From contig JAAEOP010000730.1 of NCBI GenBank assembly GCA_024223125.1, positions 1 to 12,239 of the forward strand: a stretch of 12,239 bases of DNA. Reading direction: 5' to 3'. Below the pieces are notes generated by a model. It was given only the letters and a program-made list of their open reading frames with translations. It searched no databases and was not told the origin of the DNA. Positions within the stretch are counted from its first letter, which is position 1; every line of letters begins with the position of its first letter. Both the position numbers and the translations under genes were made by a program. The stretch comes from Chloroflexota bacterium (GTDB lineage Bacteria > Chloroflexota > Anaerolineae > Promineifilales > Promineifilaceae). Below are positions 1 through 7,300 of this stretch, one piece after another.

Positions 1-1
1 C

Positions 2-228
2 ATTGGACTTTTGACAAAAAACTTAACATAATGCGTTTGTTTGCAAATTTCTACTCGACTGCGAATCTGTTTTCACAACAAATGTGTGAATTAACTTGGG
101 GTTCGGGTGCGATCCCAAGGAACCCGAACCCCAAGTTAATTCGCCCCAAATCCCTGCTCGAGTATTTTCAGTCGAGTGTGAATTTTCATCAAACAACATT
201 ATGTCAATAAATTTGTCAAAAGTCCAAT
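2..228. mobile_element. MITE-like palindromic repeat, copy 1 (complete)
   Basis: This is a non-coding 227-bp element with perfect 17-bp terminal inverted repeats (2-18, ATTGGACTTTTGACAAA, and its reverse complement at 212-228). Inside it is a perfect 20-bp inverted repeat (89-108 against 122-141) around a 13-base loop, and further paired segments such as the ACTCGACT-type block near 52-59 and 170-177. The whole element can fold into one long imperfect hairpin. It carries no transposase, so it would need one in trans. Two other copies lie at 3829-3973 and from 12115, which shows it is a family rather than a chance palindrome. A target duplication cannot be judged because only one base of left flank is present. 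Its right end joins a methyltransferase frame that lacks its N-terminus. Confidence 0.85.
89..141. repeat. Central 20-bp perfect inverted repeat of MITE copy 1
   Basis: The arms AATTAACTTGGGGTTCGGGT (89-108) and its exact reverse complement (122-141) enclose the 13-base loop 109-121. If transcribed, this would form a very stable stem and could act as a terminator-like or RNA-processing structure. The same core appears in copy 3 and, decayed on one arm, in copy 2. Confidence 0.85.
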
Positions 229-859
229 ACATAGAATCATAGAGAAATATTTCATCGTTAGAAATCGTATTACATGGGAACGCGAAAAGGGGCGTGGGGC
301 GAAGACAAACTGGAAAAATAGTTTCGAAGATATCTGGTTTTGTACCGTATCAAAAAATTACACGTTCAATGTAGATGATGTCAAATTAAAACGAAAAGTA
401 ATAGCGCCATATACGACTAAAAAAGGAACCCCTAAGGATTGGAATGAAACCGAGAACGGCCGTTTTCGTTTAACTTACCCCTCGAATCTTTGGACTGATC
501 TAACCGTGCCGTTTTGGTCGATGCCTAAAAATACGGATCATCCCACTCAAAAACCTGAAAAACTGCTGGCAAAAATTATTTTAGCAAGTTCTTGTGAAGA
601 TGATGTTGTACTTGACCCATTTTTGGGTTCTGGCACCACATCAGTCGTGGCTAAGAAACTCAACCGTCATTATGTTGGTGTTGAAATAGACAAACATTAT
701 TGTTGTCTGGCTGAAAAACGGTTAATGCAAACCAAGACAAACTCAGATATTCAAGGATATTATGAAGACGTATTCTGGGAAAGAAACACATTAGCCGACC
801 AAAAGAAACCCAGCAAAACGACGAAGAATCCCGAAAAAAATCAACTCACGCTAATTTAG
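229..859 (+). pseudogene. 5'-truncated type II DNA methyltransferase (beta class)
   Basis: This is the C-terminal part of a beta-class amino-methyltransferase (N6-adenine or N4-cytosine) of a restriction-modification system. The frame is open from the repeat junction through to TAG 857-859 (about 209 codons). It contains no ATG, GTG or TTG before the GTG at 506, so the natural start lay upstream of the insertion. Visible hallmarks are the HPTQKP block (539-556, which precedes motif I in this class) and DPFLGSGTT (614-640, SAM-binding motif I). The region before them, with segments such as FEDIWFC and KRKVIAPY, matches the target-recognition part of this family. The N-terminal catalytic DPP(Y/F) motif IV is absent, so the protein cannot methylate DNA. 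A product started at 506 would have only 117 residues. The stop is followed at 861 by the partner endonuclease gene. Specificity cannot be read from the sequence. Confidence 0.85.
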
Positions 860-860
860 C

Positions 861-1508
861 ATGGACAGCCATACAATGAAAAGTCGCATATTTTTCAATG
901 ACACTTACAAAGATATTCAACTGGCAACTCTTGACCTGCTAAATTCTCAGCAAGATATTCTCTCTCCACGCACACTACGCAGCACACGAGCGGCTGGCGA
1001 TGCAATAGAAGAAATTATTGCTGAATCTTTTGATTCCATTCTCGGAAAATGGAGTATTGATTACTCATCAAGTTTTGCCCGTAGGGCAATGGCCGATCTT
1101 GCTTTCAACGATATTGACGGACTGTACTATGTGATAGATGTAAAAACACACTGAACAAGCACAAAATTCAACATGCCTAATCTGACATCTGTCAGGCGAC
1201 CTTCAAGATTCTATGAAGATAACAACAATTATTTCTCCCTTTTGTTAGTGAGTTATCATTTAGAAGAAACTCAAGCAATTTTCACCGATGTGAAATTCGT
1301 GCCAATTGGCGCATTAGGCTGGGGACAAATACAGATTGCCAATTCCAATCGAGTTAGCTTAAACCCACAATATTCTCGTAAAAAATGGATGCTTGAACTG
1401 TGTGATATTGTGGCTGAATTCTACATCAAAGAGATTGGCAAGATTTCAGAACGAATCGGTCATTTTGAAAAAGTACGTGAATTTTGGCTTGCAAAACCGG
1501 ATGACTAA
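861..1508 (+). pseudogene. Type II restriction endonuclease with an in-frame stop
   Basis: One reading frame spans 861-1508 and is interrupted only by TGA at 1152-1154. Read through, it gives 215 codons, a normal size for an orthodox type II enzyme. The first part has the PD-(D/E)XK core: AD at residues 78-79, then after 12 residues the strand YVIDVKTH with D93 and K95. The arrangement resembles HincII (ADILLV...LLDVKT), so a HincII/EcoRV-like fold is likely. The stop replaces residue 98, just after the catalytic lysine. The frame then continues as TSTKFNMPNLTSV and an intact C-terminal half. ATG 1173 could restart translation, but that piece lacks the active site. CGA to TGA is the simplest mutation. 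The gene starts two bases after the methyltransferase stop, and base composition is AT-rich like its partner, which suggests a horizontally acquired pair. Confidence 0.8.
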
Positions 1509-1517
1509 CAACAATCA

Positions 1518-2378
1518 ATGAAGATCAAAGTAGCATATCAAGCTGAAGATAAATTGGGGGAAGGGCCGGTCTGGTCGGTAGCAGAGCAGGCGTTGTATTG
1601 GGTGGATATTGAACGGCCGTGTCTGCAACGCTGGCAGCCCTCATCTGGCGCATACATGGCCTGGATGATGCCTTCCCAAATCGGCTGTTTTGCCCTGCGG
1701 GCAAGCGGCGGGACGATTGTGGGGCTACGTGATGGTTTGTACTCCTTCGATTTGGACAGCGGTGACATGAGCGCCATTTGTCGCCCGGAAGCAACCTTAA
1801 ACACTCGTTTTAATGATGGTAAATGTGACCGTCACGGCCGTTTCTGGGCCGGTACGATGGATATGAAAATTGCTGCACCGCTGGGCGCTCTGTACAGGTT
1901 AGATAGGAATGGGAATTGTCGCCAGATGGTTTCAGCCGTCACCTGTTCCAATGGCCTGGGCTGGAGTCCCGATAACCGCACCATGTACGTCACCGACTCC
2001 CCCACCCATACCATCTTCGCCTACGATTTCGACCTGCAAACTGGCGATATTTCCAGCAAACGTATTTTCGCCCAAGACACAGAAGGTTTCCCCGATGGCC
2101 TGACGGTAGATTCTGACGGCTTTGTTTGGAGCGCCAAATGGGATGGCTGGAAAATTGTCCGGTATGCGCCTGATGGTTTCGTTGACCGGGAAATCACCCT
2201 GCCAGTCGCCCGCCCCACAAGCTGTATCTTTGGCGGCCCCGACCTGAATTTGCTTTACGTGACCTCAGCCAGCGTCGGTTTATCGGCAGCAGAACGAGCC
2301 GAACAACCGTTGGCCGGTCAGATGTTCATGTTGGAAACGGCCGTTGCCGGTTTGCCAGAGCCATTGTTTGTCGGTTGA
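1518..2378 (+). CDS. SMP-30/gluconolactonase-like (regucalcin family) enzyme
   Basis: The 286-residue protein is a full-length member of the SMP-30/gluconolactonase/LRE-like family, six-bladed beta-propellers that bind a divalent metal and usually hydrolyse sugar lactones. The family's metal ligands can be placed: Glu15 in LGEGPVW, Asn145 in CSNGLGWSPD and Asp193 in FPDGLTVD, corresponding to Glu18, Asn154 and Asp204 of human regucalcin. Arg97 and Asn99 in TRFNDGKCD match the substrate-binding strand. There is no signal peptide, so it is cytosolic. ATG 1518 is the only start that keeps the conserved N-terminal blade. It lies nine bases after the endonuclease stop with no evident Shine-Dalgarno sequence. 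Composition is clearly more GC-rich than the restriction genes, so the border of the transferred block is near 1510. The exact lactone substrate is unknown. Confidence 0.88.
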   Translation: MKIKVAYQAEDKLGEGPVWSVAEQALYWVDIERPCLQRWQPSSGAYMAWMMPSQIGCFALRASGGTIVGLRDGLYSFDLDSGDMSAICRPEATLNTRFNDGKCDRHGRFWAGTMDMKIAAPLGALYRLDRNGNCRQMVSAVTCSNGLGWSPDNRTMYVTDSPTHTIFAYDFDLQTGDISSKRIFAQDTEGFPDGLTVDSDGFVWSAKWDGWKIVRYAPDGFVDREITLPVARPTSCIFGGPDLNLLYVTSASVGLSAAERAEQPLAGQMFMLETAVAGLPEPLFVG

Positions 2379-2413
2379 TACAAGTTACCCGTAATCAGTT
2401 TTCGGTCAGTATA

Positions 2414-2442
2414 TTGATTTTTTGTTGTTAATCATTTATTAT
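2414..2442 (+). promoter_or_regulatory. Candidate sigma70-type promoter for the membrane-protein pair
   Basis: TTGATT (2414-2419) and TATTAT (2437-2442) are separated by exactly 17 bases and lie 38 bases before the ATG of the ICMT-family gene, in an AT-rich gap. The ribosome-binding site GAGGTG (2471-2476) sits four bases before that ATG. The match is to the general bacterial consensus; no experiment is implied. Confidence 0.45.
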
Positions 2443-2480
2443 TTAGGCATATCTAATTTCATTAAATAATGAGGTGAAAA

Positions 2481-3194
2481 ATGTCTACTACAATGACACA
2501 CGAACGACAAACCAGTCTGGATAAAGATGGTAGGAAACGCATCGTTTTTGTTTTTGTGTTCCAAATTGGCCTGTCAGCCATTATCTTTTTGGGAGCGGGA
2601 ACCTTAAATTGGCCGATCGCCTGGGCGCATGCACTGTTTTCCATCGGCACGCTGGCAATTGGGGCTGTCATCATCATCCGCAAAAGTCCTGGCATTATTA
2701 ACGAACGCGGCCGTACAGCAAAAGACACCAAACCATTCGATAAACTATTTACAAAATTGTATGCGCCGCTCGTATTTTTAATCCCCCTGATTGTGGGGCT
2801 GGATTACCGCTTCGACTGGTCTACCATGCCGGTGGCGCTCCAGGTTATTGGTTTCATCTGCCTGATACCGGGCATATTTATCATCTATTGGGCCATGTCG
2901 GTGAACTATTTTCTGACCACAACCGTTCGTATTCAAACAAACCGGGGGCATCAGGTATGCACATCTGGCCCCTACCAATATGTACGCCATCCGATGTACA
3001 GCGGCTTCCTTCTCTCAACCATTGGCTTGCCGCTCATGCTTGGCTCCTGGTGGGGGCTGCTGCTGGCGTTTGTAGGGGTAGCCTTGTTTGTCTGGCGTAC
3101 CTCTCAGGAAGATAAGATGTTACAGGCAGAATTATCAGGCTATGTGAAATATTCACAGGAAACACATTACCGGCTGCTGCCCGGCGTGTGGTAA
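2481..3194 (+). CDS. Isoprenylcysteine carboxyl methyltransferase (ICMT)-family membrane protein
   Basis: This 237-residue integral membrane protein has the conserved C-terminal signature of the ICMT/phospholipid-methyltransferase superfamily: GPYQYVRHPMYSG at 163-175, with the SAM-site residues Arg169-His170-Pro171 and Tyr173, followed by the family's acidic position at Glu210 (TSQEDKMLQAEL). Hydrophobic helices are seen near 22-40, 46-66, 95-108, 120-138, 175-187 and 190-205. The family transfers methyl groups from SAM at the membrane surface. Bacterial members rarely have known substrates, and prenylated proteins are not expected here, so a small lipid-like or thiol acceptor is possible. 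The start is supported by GAGGTG just upstream. The next gene begins nine bases after its stop, which suggests co-transcription. Confidence 0.82.
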   Translation: MSTTMTHERQTSLDKDGRKRIVFVFVFQIGLSAIIFLGAGTLNWPIAWAHALFSIGTLAIGAVIIIRKSPGIINERGRTAKDTKPFDKLFTKLYAPLVFLIPLIVGLDYRFDWSTMPVALQVIGFICLIPGIFIIYWAMSVNYFLTTTVRIQTNRGHQVCTSGPYQYVRHPMYSGFLLSTIGLPLMLGSWWGLLLAFVGVALFVWRTSQEDKMLQAELSGYVKYSQETHYRLLPGVW

Positions 3195-3203
3195 AGGATT
3201 ATT

Positions 3204-3722
3204 GTGCAAACTGTAACCAACAACCCATCTCTAAAAAAAGCTTTCCGTGACAGCCTGATTTACAGTGGCGTCATGGGCACATTCATCATCGTCACAATGA
3301 TGTGGAACGCCGAAATATGGCTAAACGACTATCCCCCAGACATCAAAGAAAAATACGGTGAACCCAGCCCATGTACAAAAAGGTTGAGCTTGATCATAGC
3401 TGTTCCCTTTTTTGCGGTGATGATTGGCGGGCCGATCTGGTCGAATCACGGCTTGAAGCAAGCCAACGGTGGTCATCTAACGTTCAAAGCAGCATTTCTC
3501 AACGCTTACGCCCTGATTATCTCAGCTTGGCTGTTTGATTTGACGATTCTGGATTGGCTGCTGTTTGTCAAGAAGACACCTGATTTTGTCGTCCTGCCCG
3601 GTACAGAAGGAATGGCCGGGTACGATGATTATGGCTTTCATCTAAAAGAACATTTACGCGCCTCGCCAATGCTGGCCGGATTTGTCTTAATGATAGCTGC
3701 TCTGACAGCTTCACGGCCGTAG
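3204..3722 (+). CDS. Four-helix membrane protein of unknown function
   Basis: I do not recognise a family for this 172-residue protein. It has four hydrophobic segments (about 18-34, 61-79, 97-121 and 153-169). Between the first two is an acidic, proline-containing loop (EIWLNDYPPDIKEKYGEPSP), and between the last two a loop rich in Gly, Asp and His (GMAGYDDYGFHLKEH). The start is GTG 3204 with AAAGGA at 3193-3198 overlapping the stop of the preceding gene. The nine-base gap implies translation from one message with the ICMT-family gene, so the two may act on the same membrane substrate; this is inference from position only. The stop codon lies inside an ACGGCCGT palindrome neighbourhood (3713-3720). 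Confidence 0.7.
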   Translation: MQTVTNNPSLKKAFRDSLIYSGVMGTFIIVTMMWNAEIWLNDYPPDIKEKYGEPSPCTKRLSLIIAVPFFAVMIGGPIWSNHGLKQANGGHLTFKAAFLNAYALIISAWLFDLTILDWLLFVKKTPDFVVLPGTEGMAGYDDYGFHLKEHLRASPMLAGFVLMIAALTASRP

Positions 3723-3828
3723 CGAACCAAATTGTATGAATGATTACCGGCAACAATGAAGATAAACTGCTCAAGAACAATGCCTGATTTACCAACTTAT
3801 CTACTCACAGAAGAATGGAATTAATGCA

Positions 3829-3973
3829 GGCGAATTAACTCGAGGTTTGGATAGAAGTTTTAAATTGCCCGAACCCCAAGTTCATTCACGCATTTGCTGT
3901 AAGAATAAATTGATAGTCGAGTGAATGACTGTAAGATAATATTTTATGTTAAGCATTTTGTCAAAAGTCCAAT
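3829..3973. mobile_element. MITE-like repeat, copy 2 (decayed, one arm)
   Basis: The right end (3957-3973) is an exact copy of the terminal repeat, TTTGTCAAAAGTCCAAT. Reading leftwards, the sequence aligns with copy 1's left arm: TATGTTAAG before the terminus, a GTCGAGT block, GCATTTG, and the core CCCGAACCCCAAGTT near 3868-3883. The opposing core arm is degraded (GCGAATTAACTCGAGG at 3830-3845), and no left terminal repeat is recognisable before it. It may continue in weakly similar form back towards 3750. It is clearly older than copies 1 and 3. Its right end fuses directly to the interrupted PIG-L frame. Confidence 0.75.
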
Positions 3974-4225
3974 ACTATAACCAAAGTCGTAGAAGGGGCA
4001 AAAGAGCGCTTCACCACCACCCACAGCCCGCACGGCTAGGCTTTCCCACGTTCGGTAAACACCCAAAGCCTCTTGGCTATCAGGGCCAAGTCGATTTTGC
4101 CCACCTTCGCCACGAGTCGCCGACCAATAGACTATTCGCACCCCTAATTTACGTGCCATATAAGCCATTAGCCCAACATCTTCATCGTCCGGGTGTGCGC
4201 CAATGTGCAAGATGGCGCCTGCCAT
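3974..4225 (-). pseudogene. PIG-L/LmbE-type deacetylase, N-terminal fragment cut by the repeat
   Basis: The minus-strand frame begins with ILHIGAHPDDEDVG, the zinc-binding AHPDDE signature of the PIG-L/LmbE N-deacetylase family. It continues with WSATRGEGGQNRLGP and a segment ending in FYDFGYS. Then it runs straight into the terminal repeat of MITE copy 2; the last nine residues (IGLLTKCLT) are encoded by the element before a stop at 3944. Only about 84 native codons remain of a family usually well over 200 residues, or much longer in the large Chloroflexi-type versions, so the distal metal ligand and substrate site are missing. ATG 4225 is the best start; a TTG at 4240 is possible. No continuation is found on the other side of the repeat, so more than a simple insertion occurred. 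Confidence 0.85.
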
Positions 4226-4357
4226 CCCCAAACCGTTCAATCAGTATATTAGATCAAGATTTTTTTTAGGGGCATCATGGTTGTTCATGGATTAATCTTC
4301 TACCTCCTCCCTATCTCCCCCTGAAATGGGAAGGGAACTGGCAGGAGTGAAAGTGGA

Positions 4358-7300
4358 TCAATCTGAGCGAGCCAACAAAATGCTCAATGCGCCAGACAAG
4401 ACCCGCGCATGATAACTTTCCAGTACTCTGGGGAACTGCCTGATTGCGGCTAAAAGCTGCTCGCCACCAAGTCGGACAGCATCACGTTCAAACGCTTCAA
4501 ACACCTGTATGCCTTCCCTTGAAACCATTTTCATCTCATGTAAAAATCGCGTATCTTCGGTGTCTAGCAAGGTGCAGTACTCCTTGACTAGCATCACTGT
4601 CGGATCATCCTCACTTGGCTGGCGTTCAACGATTTCGTTAATACGTTTTTGCAACTCATGGCTCAGTCGCCTGACCGTATCAGCCTCTTGACTCTGATTA
4701 ACGCGGTCAATTTCATCTTTTATCCAGCGAATATCTTGATCTTTGGAACAAATGCTGCTGGTAACAGCCCACAGGTTTTCCAAAAACTGTCCCGTCGTTC
4801 CCGCCACAAAATTAACCATAAAACGATCATGCACTTCCAGTAGATATTGCAATTTGATGGGTGGATAATCATCTGGGGAATCGTCGGCGATGATGGTTTG
4901 TTCTTTTAGAGAGTAGTCGTTGTAGAGAGCATTTTCCATTTCAACCACATTGTAAAGGAAATGAATCCATGCCCGATAAACATCAGCCAACAACATGAAG
5001 CGCAGCCCATCTGGCCCGACGACAACGCCCCATTCCATGCCAAAATCTAACCGACGAACCACGCCGAGTTCATACATGCCCAACATCGAATCCACTTCGG
5101 GGTTGATGTGGTGCTTAACTTTTTCATACGCTTGCGTACCATCCATACCAGCATAGCTATGGATAATTTTGAAACCGCCAGCATGAAGATGACCAAATTC
5201 GTTCATGTCGTAAACGCGACCACTAATGACCATCCAAAAACCATCGGTGTGATTGTTGTGCAACACGATTTCAGAAGCGTCATAGGTTTGTTTTTGGTCG
5301 ATATGTGAGCCTGTGTAGGTGGTGAAGATGTCTTGTTTATAACGATCTTCGCCGACCAGTCGATAAAGAATTTTGTTAATCTGAGCCTCTATCTCTTCAG
5401 ATGAACCTTGACTGTAGCGGCGCAAAACTTCCTTAATAGCGTCCATGACGGAGACAGCAAAGCCAGTGCGTCCGCACACATACAGATGGCCACCTTGACC
5501 GCCGTCTTTTTTACTACGGAGTACGTCCCATAACATTTTGGCGTTTTCTTCGCGTAACATTTCTTCGCCAATGTATCGTTTTTCACCCGGTTCAAAGGTG
5601 AAACGGCCGTTATCAAATTTAGTATCCACAGCATCGCGTGAGAAAGCGGGCCGAATATGCAAACGGCCGTTTGCCACAATCGGCTCAAACTGTTCTTTAT
5701 AATAGAACTCCTCGCGGGTACGAACCCCCAAAAAGAGCCAGCTATCGCCCACATTCTCTTGCTGATCACGTTCCATGATAAAGCCACGGAAAGGGGCGAT
5801 GCCCGTTCCCCCCGCGAACATCACAATCGGTGTGCTGGGGTCTTCTGGCAAGCTAAAACGGGAGGGATGAACCAATTTTAGGGCAACATGTCCCCGATCT
5901 TCGGCGGTGGTAAAGGAAGTATCGCCCAAAAAGTGTGAGGTTGTGCCGTAGCGATTTTCAGATTTAGAAACGGCCGTTTCTGGTGTGTCATACAGCAATC
6001 GACCAATCGTTAACGTTAACTCTTCCGCACCGTTAAGCGAACTGTGATCCATCGTTGAGGAGATAGAGTACATCCGAAATGATTCAGGCGGCACAATACG
6101 ACAGATATGCTCCCGCTCACCAGGATGCGCTTTCCAAAGCCGTTTCGGATCAAATCCAGCTTGGGTAATGACATTAAGCAAATCCCATAATTCCCACTGA
6201 TCTTCGGAACGAGCCTCAACAATATGCCTCAACTTACTATTCAAACTAATCGCATAAAGGGCTTTGGCTACTGGACGCTCTACTGGCCGAATCCGACCAA
6301 ATTTAAGCAAAGTACGCAGGGGGAGCGTAGTCGTATCCTTATCATAGCCATATCTCAAGTTCACCGCTTCGCGCCATTGGGCGGTTAAGGTTATTTTTTC
6401 ATATCCTTTAGCATGAAGATCCACTAGCGTTTTATCGATCAGGTCATCGCTATTTTCGGGTAAGATGGCACAACGATCGCCAGGTAAATACCGTATACCA
6501 GTTTGCGATACATCAAACACAACCTGCTTAACCCATTTGGTTGGTTCCCCTTCGGGATTAGTCACTTCTATCCTCTTAATGGGTGCGTGGTGACTGGCTT
6601 GGGGGGAAGCATGAACCCGTTCATTCTGAGAAAAGTCCAACTCATCAACAGCAAGATCCCACACACGATCTTTGAATAAGCCGCTAAACCCTCCAATGGT
6701 CACGCTGCGCCCTACCTTAAAGGCAATATCTAAATAACCGTATGCCTTTAACCTATGCACAGTCAGGAATCCGCTGTCACCAACATATCCCATAGTCGTT
6801 TCTTTATAGATACCATTTAGAATGGGATCGTTACGTTTTACAACGTACTCAGCTACAGAGATTTCTTCAAGGGCCTCAAAGAAATCTCGCCAATGTTTGG
6901 GATACCATTCACGCATGTTGAGCATTTCCGCACCCAAATGAGAGCTATAGTTGTGACGCCCAAAGAAGACATCAAGCATGTGAAAAAGAGGAGCACCGAC
7001 ACCGCTTGGCCCAACTGTACCTTCGGTAAAGGGTACGGCAAAAGGAGCCACTGTTTTGGCCCAAACAACAGGGTCTACAAATGTGTCACTGTAGGGATTG
7101 GGGTTGAGAGCCATAAAAATCTTATCACCAAATTGTTGCATACCATCAGTAATAAAGATTAACTCCTTTTTTAGAGCCTCAACATCATCATGATAGACGG
7201 CCTCCTGTGCCCGCACGATGGCTCCTGTAATGGGCCCGATTTTGTAATGTGCTTCCACCTGCATCAAATATAAAACTTTCTCCTCTTGATTATCGACCGT

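Noticed and set aside
23..232. 69-residue minus-strand frame across the first repeat
   Set aside because: It lies almost wholly inside the palindromic MITE, and its residues follow from the inverted-repeat bases.
1152..1154. TGA as a sense codon (alternative genetic code)
   Set aside because: TGA also ends the SMP-30 gene (2376-2378), the fusion gene and others at natural positions, so it is a stop in this genome.
3946..4269. 107-residue plus-strand frame
   Set aside because: It is antisense to the PIG-L fragment, which has a clear zinc-binding motif, and begins inside MITE copy 2.
4226..4357. Possible terminator after the fusion gene (run of T at 4259-4266)
   Set aside because: No stem precedes the run on the required strand; it more likely belongs to the 5' region of the broken PIG-L gene.
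5389..5787. 132-residue minus-strand frame within the large fusion gene
   Set aside because: It is a shifted frame under the NADPH-binding and linker region, where the main frame has unmistakable motifs.
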